Shown one piece after another: positions 28,800-37,697 of a stretch of DNA of 64,000 bases; position 1 is the stretch's first letter, and each line of letters opens with the position of its first letter. The stretch is from Candidatus Terasakiella magnetica (GTDB lineage Bacteria > Pseudomonadota > Alphaproteobacteria > Rhodospirillales > Terasakiellaceae), in contig NZ_FLYE01000001.1 in assembly GCF_900093605.1 (NCBI RefSeq), positions 372,001 through 436,000 on the forward strand, read 5' to 3'. The position numbers were made by a program, and so were the translations under genes. Under the pieces are notes generated by a model. The model searched no databases. It saw only the letters and a list, made by a program, of their open reading frames with translations, and was not told where the DNA came from.

Positions 28800-29240
28800 A
28801 TGCCAACCCATGCAGAAATAAAGAAAAGCCCATTTTCGGCGGCGCAGATGTATGCACTCGTCGCCGATATGGCAAAGTATCCTGAGTTTCTACCATGGTG
28901 CGTGGCAACGCGTGTGCGCTCGCTTGAAGGTAACCATATGGTTGCCGATATGGTTATCGGCTTTAAAATGATCCGTGAGAAATATACCTCTGAAGTCACC
29001 CTTGATCAGGATAAAGAGGTTAAAATCGTCTATAAAAACGGCCCCTTCAAATATCTCCATAGCCATTGGAAATTTGAAGATGAGGCCGATGGCGGCTGCA
29101 CCATTGATTTTTTCGTGGATTTTGAATTTCGCTCAGCTTTACTGCAAAAACTTATGGGCGCTGTATTTAACGAAGCGGTCCAGCTGATGATCGGCGCTTT
29201 TGAAAAGCGCGCGCTTGAGCTTTACGGCACCAAGGCCTGA
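28800..29240 (+). CDS. RatA/Coq10 family START-domain protein
   Basis: A 146 aa single START-like domain of the RatA/Coq10 group. Relatives bind ubiquinone and support respiration (Coq10), or were described as a ribosome-association toxin in E. coli (RatA); the sequence cannot separate these. Visible landmarks are MYALVADMAKYPEFLPWC near residues 17-34 and the hydrophobic C-terminal helix NEAVQLMIGAFEKRA. It follows lipA by 18 bases and its last 19 bases overlap the convergent pncC gene. In this lipA context a lipid or quinone-handling role is more likely than a toxin; that is inference. Confidence 0.85.
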   Translation: MPTHAEIKKSPFSAAQMYALVADMAKYPEFLPWCVATRVRSLEGNHMVADMVIGFKMIREKYTSEVTLDQDKEVKIVYKNGPFKYLHSHWKFEDEADGGCTIDFFVDFEFRSALLQKLMGAVFNEAVQLMIGAFEKRALELYGTKA

Positions 29241-29707
29241 ATTTGAATAAGCTTTAAAGCACGTTCTGCCGTTTGGTGGCGTATTTGCTCACGCTCCCCC
29301 TCAAACTTGTGCTTTTCAACGATGGTCTCGCCGTCTTTTTTAGCACATGCGATATACACAAGCCCAACCGGCTTTTCATCACTGCCGCCTGTGGGGCCAG
29401 CTATACCTGTGACCGCAACGCAAATATCGGTTCTGGACGCCTCGCGCCCGCCTTCAGCCATTGCCTTTGCAACGGACTTACTCACCGCGCCATGTTTTTC
29501 CAGCTTTTTGGCAGGTATATTCAACATGGCTTGCTTGGCAGTATTTGAATAGGTCACAAAACCACATTCCACCACATCAGAAGAACCTGCAACAGATGTA
29601 AGGGCTGCACTAATCATACCGCCAGTGCAAGATTCAGCTGTTGAAACCATCAAGCCAGTGCGACGACAAGCAACGAGTGTTTCTTTTGCTAAACTATTCA
29701 GTGACAT
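29222..29707 (-). CDS. pncC: CinA C-terminal-domain amidase (nicotinamide-nucleotide amidase)
   Basis: Predicted to hydrolyse nicotinamide mononucleotide to nicotinate mononucleotide in NAD recycling. The 161 aa protein equals the stand-alone CinA C-terminal domain: AESCTGGMISAALT (about residues 24-37), VTYSNTAK, HGAVSKSVAKAM and VTGIAGPTGG. No N-terminal MoCF domain is present. The ATG at 29707 lies 4 bases after the pgpA stop, so the two form an operon. Its 3' end overlaps the convergent RatA/Coq10 gene by 19 bases. Confidence 0.92.
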   Translation of the reverse strand: MSLNSLAKETLVACRRTGLMVSTAESCTGGMISAALTSVAGSSDVVECGFVTYSNTAKQAMLNIPAKKLEKHGAVSKSVAKAMAEGGREASRTDICVAVTGIAGPTGGSDEKPVGLVYIACAKKDGETIVEKHKFEGEREQIRHQTAERALKLIQIQALVP

Positions 29708-29711
29708 GCCT

Positions 29712-30221
29712 TTACATCCCCGCCAACTGGATTTGAATAAAATAAATCGCAATTAGACCGTAAATGGCTGCAACCACATCGTCCAGCATAATCCCCAATC
29801 CACCGTGAACATTTTTATCAAACCAACAGGCAGGCCAAGGTTTGAAAATATCAACAATGCGAAACAGCACAAAACCAACAATATAGAGTTTCCAATCCAG
29901 TGCAGCAGGAATAAGCACCATCCATTGCCCGGCAACTTCATCAATTACAACAGCACCGGGGTCTTTGACGCCCGCTTTTTCTTCAAAAACATGGGCTGCC
30001 CACCAGCCAATAAGAAAGACCACGACAGTCGCAATGGTTAAACCAATCCAGCCCGTATAATACTGAATGCCCCATGCAAAGGGCAGGGCAGCAAGCGAAC
30101 CCCATGTGCCCGGTGCCTTTGGTAAAAGGCCGGAGCCAAACCATGTTGCAAGCATACCTGCAGGTGAAACGAGGAATTCTCTGTTTAATTTTTGGTCGTT
30201 ACCCACAATGAACCGTCCCAT
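29712..30221 (-). CDS. pgpA: Phosphatidylglycerophosphatase A
   Basis: Removes phosphate from phosphatidylglycerophosphate to give phosphatidylglycerol in the inner membrane. The 169 aa protein has the family signature WFGSGLLPKAPGTWGSLAALP (starting near residue 27), DPGAVVIDEVAGQW near 92 and the LFRIVDIFKPWP helix end near 118, with three to four membrane helices. The first 20 residues before the conserved part are unlike relatives, and an internal start at Met23 cannot be excluded. Operon with pncC; divergent from the M23 peptidase gene across 242 AT-rich bases. Confidence 0.92.
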   Translation of the reverse strand: MGRFIVGNDQKLNREFLVSPAGMLATWFGSGLLPKAPGTWGSLAALPFAWGIQYYTGWIGLTIATVVVFLIGWWAAHVFEEKAGVKDPGAVVIDEVAGQWMVLIPAALDWKLYIVGFVLFRIVDIFKPWPACWFDKNVHGGLGIMLDDVVAAIYGLIAIYFIQIQLAGM

Positions 30222-30463
30222 ATGGTTGGAAACTTATTATTAACACATCGTGATGTATCATAAGATGAAGTAAAACCAATAGGCAAAGAAATTACATTTT
30301 TTTTATTATTGGCATAGCGTTAAAGGGCAAAGCACTGTATAAATGCTTGGGTTTTAGGGAAGAATGGCTGCATAGTAGTTTTCGACCTCTTATAACAAGC
30401 TACTTAAACGCTTGAAAAATAAATGTAAATATTCAGGGTCTGTAAAACAGTTTCTAGGGACAC

Positions 30464-31774
30464 ATGAGCGACTTTAAAAAACGGTTTGATGAGTTAAAAG
30501 ACAAAACCATCGAGATTACCGATAAATATTTTCCAGAACGTCAACTCGTTTTGCGTACTGACGCCGATATCAAATATATCCGCGCTTCCAAACGATTGCA
30601 GATGTCCGTAGCCGCCAGTGCCTTTGCATTGCTCAGCTGGACAAGTTTTACAAGCATCACGCATTTCATGCATGATTCAGAATTGCTTGCAAAAGACAAA
30701 GAAGTCCTCAGTGTGCAAGTTGCGTATCGTAGTCTTTTGACCGAAGTGACTGAATACCAAGCAAAATTTACAAACATCAGTGACGAGTTGGAAGCCAACC
30801 ATTCCATGATGGTGGCAAGCCTTGGTCAGGATGTACTTAAGAATAAAGATAAGCTCGTCAGTGCTGATGCCGCACGCAAAGAAGCACAAATCGCGCGCAT
30901 GCATCTTAACACGCAGCTTAATTCTATTGAAGATTCAATGCGTGAATTGGCAAACCGCAACTATTCCCTTAAAGGCGACCTGTCTTTAAAGGAAATGGAT
31001 TTGCAGACAGCCATAGCGGAACGCAACACAGCACGGCTTCAAAAAGAACGTATTGAAGAACAGCTACGCGAAACAGAAATTCAGGTTGCCCGCCTTAATC
31101 ATTCTCAAGAAGACTTGATTGCGCGCGTCACAAACCAAGCGAGTGAAGAGATTTCAGATATTGAAGATATCTTGAGCCTTGCTGGCCTTGACCCTGACAA
31201 AATGCTGAGCGCTGTTGGCGAAGATACGACGGCCTCTGGCGGCCCGTTTATCGCAGCCCTTAATAAAAACGGTGAAGAAACTCAAGAAGCTGAACAGATA
31301 CAACTCAACGCAGTTGATCGCCATCTTGCACGTTGGCAGGGCTTGCAAAAAATCAAACAGTCTCTCCCGTTGGCACAGCCACTGGATTATTATTACATCA
31401 GTAGCCGTTATGGTAAGCGCCGCGACCCGGTGAACAAACGTTGGGCTGTTCACTATGGTCTTGATATGGCTGCCTCGAAGAAAACGCCCGTTTACGTATC
31501 AGCACCTGGCAATGTGAAATTTGTTGGCTGGAAAGGCAACTACGGTCGCTTTATCATCATTGACCATGGTAATGGTATTGAAACACGTTATGGTCACCTT
31601 CATAAGACACTTGTGAAAAAAGGTGATACAATCAATTTCAGAACTAAAATTGGACTTGTGGGTAACACAGGCCGTAGCACTGGCGCGCATTTGCACTATG
31701 AAGTACGTGTAAATGGTAAAAATGTCGATCCGTTCAAATTTATCAAGGCAGGACGCAATGTTTTCCAAGGCTAA
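30464..31774 (+). CDS. Membrane-anchored M23 (LytM) peptidoglycan endopeptidase
   Basis: Predicted zinc endopeptidase that cuts peptidoglycan cross-links. The 436 aa protein has a cytoplasmic start, one membrane helix (about residues 48-66), a long coiled coil (about 70-225, with many charged heptads) and the M23 domain from about 309 to the end. Active-site residues are all present: His330 and Asp334 (HYGLD), His378, and His409/His411 (GAHLHYE), so it should be active, unlike EnvC-type activators. Its last 17 bases overlap the bactofilin gene, which suggests that the bactofilin scaffold places this hydrolase. Confidence 0.9.
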   Translation: MSDFKKRFDELKDKTIEITDKYFPERQLVLRTDADIKYIRASKRLQMSVAASAFALLSWTSFTSITHFMHDSELLAKDKEVLSVQVAYRSLLTEVTEYQAKFTNISDELEANHSMMVASLGQDVLKNKDKLVSADAARKEAQIARMHLNTQLNSIEDSMRELANRNYSLKGDLSLKEMDLQTAIAERNTARLQKERIEEQLRETEIQVARLNHSQEDLIARVTNQASEEISDIEDILSLAGLDPDKMLSAVGEDTTASGGPFIAALNKNGEETQEAEQIQLNAVDRHLARWQGLQKIKQSLPLAQPLDYYYISSRYGKRRDPVNKRWAVHYGLDMAASKKTPVYVSAPGNVKFVGWKGNYGRFIIIDHGNGIETRYGHLHKTLVKKGDTINFRTKIGLVGNTGRSTGAHLHYEVRVNGKNVDPFKFIKAGRNVFQG

Positions 31775-32264
31775 TAAAAATAACTCACCAAAAAGCTCCA
31801 GCGTTTCAACGCCGAAAAAACGCGTAGCACCTTCTATCATCAGCGAAGACCTTTCTGTTACAGGTAACTTAAGCAGTGAAGGTGAAATCCAGATTGATGG
31901 GCGTGTCACTGGTGATATCCAGAGTAAAGATATTCTCGTTGGCGAAACGGCTCACATCAAGGGTGAGATTATTGCTGAATCAATTCGTGTGCATGGCAAA
32001 GTAGACGGTCAGATTAAAGCACAAAATGTAAGCTTGGCAAAAAGCTCTCATGTTGTTGGTGATATCCTGCATGACAACCTGTCTATTGAAACAGGTGCAT
32101 TCCTTGAAGGCCATTGTAAACGTCTGGCTGAAGGTGAATTCAGTCTTGAGAGCGACAAAAAGCCATTGCAAGAAAAGCCGACTTCAACAACGAAGTCACA
32201 GGCTTCAAGAAATACACAGAATACAAACAAATCAGCTTCGAATGAGAAAAAAGCAACCGCTTGA
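31758..32264 (+). CDS. Bactofilin
   Basis: Cytoskeletal protein that forms filaments of beta-helices at the membrane and places wall enzymes. The 168 aa protein has a polar serine-rich N-terminus, the bactofilin core (about residues 25-125) built of short beta-helix rungs such as GEIQIDGRVTGDI and SIRVHGKVDGQIKAQN, and a polar disordered tail rich in S, T, K and N. The ATG at 31758 has AGGA upstream and lies within the M23 gene, so the two are coupled. Bactofilin/M23 pairs shape cells in Helicobacter, Caulobacter relatives and Hyphomonas. Confidence 0.93.
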   Translation: MFSKANKNNSPKSSSVSTPKKRVAPSIISEDLSVTGNLSSEGEIQIDGRVTGDIQSKDILVGETAHIKGEIIAESIRVHGKVDGQIKAQNVSLAKSSHVVGDILHDNLSIETGAFLEGHCKRLAEGEFSLESDKKPLQEKPTSTTKSQASRNTQNTNKSASNEKKATA

Positions 32265-32285
32265 TTTCATAGAAGAAAATTTTAG

Positions 32286-32316
32286 AAAGCCCGGTCAATC
32301 TGCCGGGCTTTTTTTA
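32286..32316. terminator. Bidirectional terminator after bactofilin
   Basis: AAAGCCCGG (32286-32294) pairs with CCGGGCTTT (32303-32311) around an eight-base loop, with a T run to 32316 on the plus strand. The A residues on the left give a short U run on the other strand, so it can also stop the hydrolase transcript that ends at 32314. Confidence 0.88.
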
Positions 32317-33162
32317 TTGGATGAAACGCAAGATTTCCGCTTGGGCCATTTCTTCTTCCAAGGTTGGTGCATGACCAACACCGTTGATTTCAATCCCTGA
32401 AATATGTTCAAGCCCATCAAGCATCTTATCAAAAGTCACTTTTGTAAAAACATTGGACTCTTCACCGCGAATAACAAGCACACGGCGCTTACCCAAAGCA
32501 TAAAAATAGGGCCAAAGGTCTTTGCGCTCATCTTTTGATTGATCATTCTTCAGGTTTTCAGCGATTTTTACGTCCCAATTGGGCACATAACGCCCCTCTT
32601 TTAGCTTGTAAGTTTTCTTGGCGATATTAAACCAATCCTTATCTGCAAAGCTCTTTTCTTCCTGATAATAACTCTTCAGTTTTTCAACCGCCCCCTCAAG
32701 ATCACTAACACTGGCATTATCACTTGTATAAGCGATAATCTTCGCTAACCCTTCTTCGTTAAGGTCAGGTCCGACATCATTGAGGATCACACTATGAACA
32801 AGCCCCGGTGCCATGGCGCACATTGCCATTGAAAGTAAACCACCAAGAGATGTGCCAAGAAAAACAGCATCATGAACCCCAAGAGCGCTACATACATTAA
32901 ACACGTCGCCAATATAGGTTGCAGGGTTATAGTTTTCCCAGTTTTCATCAAACTCGGATTGACCACGCCCACGATAATCCATTGTGACTACACGGTGGCC
33001 CTGCTCAAACATGGCTGCGCCAATATGATCAAAATCTTGGGAATTGCGCGTTAGTCCAGACAGGCACAAAATTGTGCGTCCCATTGCGCGGGTAGGGCGA
33101 TAATCGCGGACATAAAGCTTAAGCCCGTCCCCAGCTGAAATTAATCGTTCCTGATACGCCAT
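32314..33162 (-). CDS. Alpha/beta-fold hydrolase, substrate unknown
   Basis: Cytosolic serine hydrolase of the alpha/beta fold. The 282 aa reading from the ATG at 33162 has an oxyanion region CLSGLTRNSQDF near residue 33, MDYRGRGQSE near 63, the nucleophile elbow GTSLGG near 104 and the catalytic His in GVGHAPTLEE near 262. The ATGs at 33177 and 33183 inside the end of the previous gene are alternatives; no ribosome site decides. It is the third gene of the leftward slt / haloacid dehalogenase / hydrolase set. Lipase, esterase or dehalogenase-like activity cannot be told apart from sequence. Confidence 0.82.
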   Translation of the reverse strand: MAYQERLISAGDGLKLYVRDYRPTRAMGRTILCLSGLTRNSQDFDHIGAAMFEQGHRVVTMDYRGRGQSEFDENWENYNPATYIGDVFNVCSALGVHDAVFLGTSLGGLLSMAMCAMAPGLVHSVILNDVGPDLNEEGLAKIIAYTSDNASVSDLEGAVEKLKSYYQEEKSFADKDWFNIAKKTYKLKEGRYVPNWDVKIAENLKNDQSKDERKDLWPYFYALGKRRVLVIRGEESNVFTKVTFDKMLDGLEHISGIEINGVGHAPTLEEEMAQAEILRFIQ

Positions 33163-33166
33163 CGGC

Positions 33167-33862
33167 TTACAATCCATTATCAATTAACTCAGGCAATTTA
33201 TGTAATGACTTAATCTCACATTGTGGAATTGCATCTTGACCAAGCTTTTCAGGCTTTTGACCAAAACGGTTAACCCAGACCACTTGGAAACCAAAAACGG
33301 TTGCACCTGCGGCATCCCAAGAATTTGCTGATTGAAAAGCGATATTTTCAGCCTTAACCCCCATCTGATCAACCGCCATTTGATACACCCGTGGATCGAT
33401 TTTGAAAATCCCCACATCATCCACACTCAATACAGCATCAAGGCTATCATAGATGCCAGCCTGACGCACAGCAGAGGTCAGCATGGTGCGCGACCCGTTT
33501 GAGAGAATAGCCGTTTTAATCCCGCGATCCTTCAGGTTTTCCAACATTCTCTTTACTTCGGGATAGGCATCAAGTTTCAGATAAAGCTCCATCAACCTTG
33601 CACGAAGGGCAGGGTCCTTCATATTGAAAGTATCCATGGTGAAATCGAGGGCTTCACCTGTGACATGCCAAAAATCATGATAGCGCCCCATCATGGAGCG
33701 CAACCAGGTATATTCCAGTTGTTTTTTGCGCCAAAGGGCTGAGAAATTTAGCCAATTATCACCAATATCTGCTGCACAGTGGCGCGAAGAGGCTGCGACA
33801 TCAAACAAAGTGCCATAGGCATCAAAGACACAAGCCTCAATATTTTCAAGCTTTTGAACCAT
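33167..33862 (-). CDS. Haloacid dehalogenase, type II (L-2-haloacid)
   Basis: HAD hydrolase of the (S)-2-haloacid dehalogenase group, which replaces a halogen on short 2-haloacids by hydroxyl. The 231 aa protein has nucleophile Asp in CVFDAYGTLFDV (near residue 14), QLEYTWLRSMM, the LSNGS motif near 118, a conserved Lys in GIFKIDPRVYQ near 152 and SANSWDAAGA near 178; the Ser, Asn and Asp positions of known enzymes are kept. It starts one base after slt, an odd partner for a lytic transglycosylase. The true substrate may be a phosphate ester or haloacid; only the family is sure. Confidence 0.85.
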   Translation of the reverse strand: MVQKLENIEACVFDAYGTLFDVAASSRHCAADIGDNWLNFSALWRKKQLEYTWLRSMMGRYHDFWHVTGEALDFTMDTFNMKDPALRARLMELYLKLDAYPEVKRMLENLKDRGIKTAILSNGSRTMLTSAVRQAGIYDSLDAVLSVDDVGIFKIDPRVYQMAVDQMGVKAENIAFQSANSWDAAGATVFGFQVVWVNRFGQKPEKLGQDAIPQCEIKSLHKLPELIDNGL

Positions 33863-33863
33863 C

Positions 33864-35852
33864 TTATCTTTTTCTCTTTAAATCAGCTTCAAGGGATGAT
33901 GCTATTTGGGTTGTTTTCAAGCGATAACGATAGATTTGAACATTCTCCAACACACGCTGCACGTAATTACGCGTCTCGCTGAATGGAATTTGTTCTACCC
34001 AATCAATTACATAATCACGATCATCTGTACGCGGGTCACCAAATTCCCTTATCCATTGGCGCGCACGATGTGGCCCGGCATTATATGAAGCCAGTGACAA
34101 CACGTACGAGCCTTTAAATTTTTTCAACAAAACATCAAGATACTCACTGCCTAACCAGACGTTCATTTTCGGGCTGGAGGTTAATTTCTTGCGTGAATAT
34201 CGGTAGTTCTTCTGTTTGGCTAAACGATAGGCTGTACGTGGCATCAATTGCATGAGCCCACGTGCACCAGCCCGGCTTTTCGCCTTTTCATAAAAAGCAC
34301 TTTCTTGGCGAACAATACCGTGAACAAGGGCGGCTTCAGGGGTTTTACGCATGAGTTTTTCATCCAACACAGGGTAGGCGGCTTCAATCACACCATGGCC
34401 CTCGCGCAAGGCTTTTTTGCCCACATAAACAGCCAAATCAGGACGCCCGGCTTTAATGGCAAGCTCTGCGACCAAGGTGCGCCACCCTGCCGTAGTACTC
34501 ATGGTATTTAGCTGATAGATGAAAGAGCGCATCTCATCGCGCTCCCCAAGGCGTTGTAAGAATGTCACCACATCAACAAGCTCGCTTTGCTCAAATGTAA
34601 TGCGCTCTTGTCTATTGGGTTGGGCTTTTAAATTAACACTGACTTTTGATTTTTTACCCAAACGCTCACTGGCAAGCTGGCCATAATAGGCTGTTGGATA
34701 TTGCGCTGCTTTTTCATACCAGGTCTTGGCTTCTTGAGCTTTATTCAAATCATCAAAGCTACGTGCTTTCCAATAAGCTGCACGCGCCTTACTGATGGGA
34801 AATTTCACGGCCTTATTGAGCTTTTCAAAATGCTCAAGCGCGAGATTGGGGTCTTTTAAAAAGCGTAACTGTATCCAGCCGGCAATCCATTCTGCATCGG
34901 CATAATTGGCACCATAATCCAGCCCGTGGTTCGTTACCATGCGATAGGCTTCACTATAATGGCCTTCACGAATGGCCTGACGCGCCATAATCACACGCTG
35001 TTTCCACCACACATGTGCATAGGGCAAATTTTTAGGTGCTTTAAAAAATAGCTCCGTTGCGCCTTCATAACGCCCTTTAATGCGGCGCCAACGCATGCGT
35101 TCAAATAAAAGCCCCGGATGGTTGATAAATTTCTTGGGCACCCGAGAAATGGCACCGTCCACACCGCCGCGCATACGTCTTAGGGTCAAACGAGCCTCAG
35201 CAAGGCGTTGCCAGTCTTTTTTCACATACGGCAACATACGCCGCGCCGGATAATAGCGACCTTCCCACAACAAACGATCCAAACGATCAATATGATCCTG
35301 ATAGGTCAGGTATTTCTTATACTTGCGGTAAAACTGTTTTTGCTGATCACGGCCAAAATTGACATTTTTCCAAGATTTGCGCACCTGTTCGCGCATTTCA
35401 TGGGTGCGGCCCAATTGTTTAAGCGCACCTGCTAATGAAATATGTCCATTGGCACTTCTGGGCTGGCGCCCGTTAAACCATTTCAAAACCGCTTCTGGTG
35501 GCAGGCTTTGGCTCATGGCCTCTTCAGCACGGCGCTGTAAGATAGATTGGCGCGGCCAGTCTGAATTATGCGAGATAAAGGCAGCAATTTCCTGAAAAGG
35601 CACATCCTTTTTCGGGTCAATAATCTGCATCCAGCGAACCAGCTTTGCCGGGGTCGCGTTTTTAGCTTTTACCGCTTTTTTAGATGCGCGTGACCATTTT
35701 TTCTTTTTGGCATCTTGGAAAGCGGATTTAGCAATTTTATAATCCGCATTGGACAAAGCCGCCTGCGCATGTGGCACGGCAACAGAACTACACAGAATAA
35801 ACAGCCCGCTTAACAGGCCAACTGTGTGTTTCTTATATCGAGACAAACCCAA
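33864..35852 (-). CDS. slt: Soluble lytic transglycosylase (Slt70 type)
   Basis: Periplasmic enzyme that cleaves peptidoglycan glycan strands to 1,6-anhydro ends. The 662 aa protein has a signal peptide (hydrophobic about residues 10-24, cut after AQA near 31), a long alpha-superhelical U/L region and a C-terminal SLT domain with catalytic Glu517 (IVRQESAF), [10 protein letters not shown] and [12 protein letters not shown]. The start is a TTG at 35852, which has AAGGGATGG about 10 bases upstream; an in-frame TGA two codons earlier rules out a longer reading. First gene of a leftward three-gene operon, divergent from dapA. Confidence 0.94.
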   Translation of the reverse strand: MGLSRYKKHTVGLLSGLFILCSSVAVPHAQAALSNADYKIAKSAFQDAKKKKWSRASKKAVKAKNATPAKLVRWMQIIDPKKDVPFQEIAAFISHNSDWPRQSILQRRAEEAMSQSLPPEAVLKWFNGRQPRSANGHISLAGALKQLGRTHEMREQVRKSWKNVNFGRDQQKQFYRKYKKYLTYQDHIDRLDRLLWEGRYYPARRMLPYVKKDWQRLAEARLTLRRMRGGVDGAISRVPKKFINHPGLLFERMRWRRIKGRYEGATELFFKAPKNLPYAHVWWKQRVIMARQAIREGHYSEAYRMVTNHGLDYGANYADAEWIAGWIQLRFLKDPNLALEHFEKLNKAVKFPISKARAAYWKARSFDDLNKAQEAKTWYEKAAQYPTAYYGQLASERLGKKSKVSVNLKAQPNRQERITFEQSELVDVVTFLQRLGERDEMRSFIYQLNTMSTTAGWRTLVAELAIKAGRPDLAVYVGKKALREGHGVIEAAYPVLDEKLMRKTPEAALVHGIVRQESAFYEKAKSRAGARGLMQLMPRTAYRLAKQKNYRYSRKKLTSSPKMNVWLGSEYLDVLLKKFKGSYVLSLASYNAGPHRARQWIREFGDPRTDDRDYVIDWVEQIPFSETRNYVQRVLENVQIYRYRLKTTQIASSLEADLKRKR

Positions 35853-35975
35853 TTGTCATCCATCCCTTGTTATTTTTTGCGACAATTCCTTTAAACGACC
35901 ATCGCTTGAATGGTTACTCTATGCGCCACACATGCCCACGGCAAGGAAGGATTCAACTTTTTTCACTTTGAAAAC

Positions 35976-36004
35976 TTGCCCATTGCCAAGAGAAGGGCTA
36001 TGTT
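35976..36004 (+). promoter_or_regulatory. Candidate sigma-70 promoter of dapA
   Basis: TTGCCC (35976-35981) and TATGTT (35999-36004) with a 17-base spacer, about 70 bases before dapA. The inverted repeat at 36031-36056 would lie in the transcript leader. Sequence match only. Confidence 0.5.
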
Positions 36005-36030
36005 CCCCAATCCAAAAAATAGTTTTGTTT

Positions 36031-36056
36031 TGTGTAAGCTTTATTTTTCTTACACA
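36031..36056 (+). promoter_or_regulatory. Inverted repeat in the dapA leader
   Basis: Perfect 8-base arms TGTGTAAG (36031-36038) and CTTACACA (36049-36056) around a T-rich 10-base loop, ending four bases before the AAGGAG ribosome site of dapA (36061-36066). It could be an operator or an RNA hairpin that affects initiation. There is no T run after it, so it is not a terminator. Confidence 0.5.
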
Positions 36057-36072
36057 TACCAAGGAGATAATC

Positions 36073-36945
36073 ATGTTTCAGGGTTCTATTCCTGCCCTGA
36101 TCACGCCATTCAAAAACGGACAGATCGATGAACAAGCGTTCCAAGATCACGTTGAATGGCAGATCGAGCAAGGGTCTGACGCACTCGTCCCAGTCGGCAC
36201 TACAGGTGAATCACCGACTCTCAGCCACGAAGAACACCACCGTGTGGTCAAACTGTGTCTGGAAGTTGCCAAGGGGCGTGTACCAGTAATTGCTGGTACC
36301 GGTTCTAACAATACAGCCGAAGCCGTCAGCCTGCAGAAACATGCAAAAGAAGCCGGTGCCTCTGCTGGTCTTGTTGTGACACCTTATTACAACAAACCAA
36401 CACAAGAAGGCCTGATCGCCCATTATAAAGCCATTCATGAGGCTGCTGACCTGCCGATTATTATCTATAATATTCCGGGTCGCTCCATCATTGATATGTC
36501 CACTGAGACAATGGCTGAGCTGGCAAAATTGCCAAATATCGTTGGTGTTAAAGATGCAACGGGTGATCTGACGCGTCCGCTCAACACATATCTGGCCTGT
36601 GGTGAAGACTTCTGCCAACTTTCAGGTGAAGATGCGACTGCCGTTCAGTTCCTATCTGCGGGTGGGTCAGGCTGTATTTCGGTAACCGCAAATATCGCAC
36701 CAAAACTCTGTTCAGACATGCAACGTGCATGGCGCGAAGGTGATGTGAAAACAGCAATGGACATTCAGTTCAAACTGTTGCCGCTTCACAATGCCATGTT
36801 CTGTGAAAGCAGCCCCGGTCCGGTTAAATATGCAGCTGAGCTGATGGGCCGTTGTTCTCGTGAAACCCGTTTGCCACTGGTTGAAATTTCTGATGCCAGC
36901 AAAGCCACTGTACGCAAGGCATTGGCTGACCTCGACATGATTTAA
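36073..36945 (+). CDS. dapA: 4-hydroxy-tetrahydrodipicolinate synthase DapA
   Basis: Condenses pyruvate with aspartate semialdehyde in the lysine and diaminopimelate pathway that feeds the cell wall. The 290 aa TIM barrel has Thr43-Thr44 (GTTGES), Tyr132 (IYNIPGR) and Schiff-base Lys160 (GVKDATGD), all catalytic residues of the family. The ATG at 36073 follows AAGGAG by six bases; frame is open far upstream but without similarity. smpB starts four bases after its stop, so the pair shares a transcript. Its wall-precursor role fits beside the divergent slt. Confidence 0.97.
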   Translation: MFQGSIPALITPFKNGQIDEQAFQDHVEWQIEQGSDALVPVGTTGESPTLSHEEHHRVVKLCLEVAKGRVPVIAGTGSNNTAEAVSLQKHAKEAGASAGLVVTPYYNKPTQEGLIAHYKAIHEAADLPIIIYNIPGRSIIDMSTETMAELAKLPNIVGVKDATGDLTRPLNTYLACGEDFCQLSGEDATAVQFLSAGGSGCISVTANIAPKLCSDMQRAWREGDVKTAMDIQFKLLPLHNAMFCESSPGPVKYAAELMGRCSRETRLPLVEISDASKATVRKALADLDMI

Positions 36946-36949
36946 GTCG

Positions 36950-37435
36950 ATGGCTGCGAAAAAGAAAAATAACGACGACTTCTCGGCGCGCATTGCGGCA
37001 CAAAACCGCAAAGCGCGCCATAATTACTTTATTGAAGATACCGTTGAATGCGGGATGGTCCTAACCGGTACCGAAGTCAAATCCCTGCGCAGTGGTCGCG
37101 CCAGTATTCAAGAAGCCTACGCCACTGAAAAAGATGGCGAGCTTTACCTGATCAATGCAAATATCCCGATTTATGAAGGCGGTAACCGTTTTAACCATGA
37201 ACCAAAGCGTCCACGCAAACTCCTTCTGCATAGAAAAGAGTTGGATAAATTGCTTGGGATGACCACTCAAAAAGGCTACACGCTCGTGCCTTTACATATC
37301 CACTTTAATGACCGCGGCATTGCCAAAGTCGCCATTGGTGTGGGTAAAGGTAAACAGAGCCACGACAAACGCGATAGTATTAAAGATCGCGATTGGAAAC
37401 GTGATAAAGCGCGCTTAATGCGTGAGAAATATTAA
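36950..37435 (+). CDS. smpB: SsrA-binding protein SmpB
   Basis: Binds tmRNA and brings it to stalled ribosomes for trans-translation. The 161 aa protein has the OB-fold start [22 protein letters not shown] (beginning near residue 19), [28 protein letters not shown] and the basic tail [22 protein letters not shown]-like end that enters the ribosome. It begins four bases after dapA. The tmRNA gene itself was not found in this window. Followed by 262 gene-free bases before the chemoreceptor, with small imperfect hairpins but no clear terminator. Confidence 0.97.
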   Translation: MAAKKKNNDDFSARIAAQNRKARHNYFIEDTVECGMVLTGTEVKSLRSGRASIQEAYATEKDGELYLINANIPIYEGGNRFNHEPKRPRKLLLHRKELDKLLGMTTQKGYTLVPLHIHFNDRGIAKVAIGVGKGKQSHDKRDSIKDRDWKRDKARLMREKY

Positions 37436-37697
37436 AACCGATTCTTCTAATGCGAGAAGATTCGCATCTTGAAAAACCATTTCCTTCCTCCTAAAGCCCA
37501 AACAGTCAACCTATTGGCGAATTGAATAAAATTTTATTTAATTAAAAATCAATACCTTAGCTAAAAATTTAACAAAAAATTAACACCTCACCTAAATTGA
37601 TGAGGCAATTTCTAATTCTAAAGTATAGTAAGCGCCATTATTTTGTCGAAGGCTGGGGGGCGAGCTATTCGACTATATCTATTAACGAGGTGTAGTT

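Noticed and set aside
37616-37645. A sigma-28 flagellar promoter (TAAAGTAT ... GCCATTAT) before the chemoreceptor gene
   Set aside because: The two parts are only 7 bases apart, while the known consensus needs about 11, and the -10 part is a poor match.
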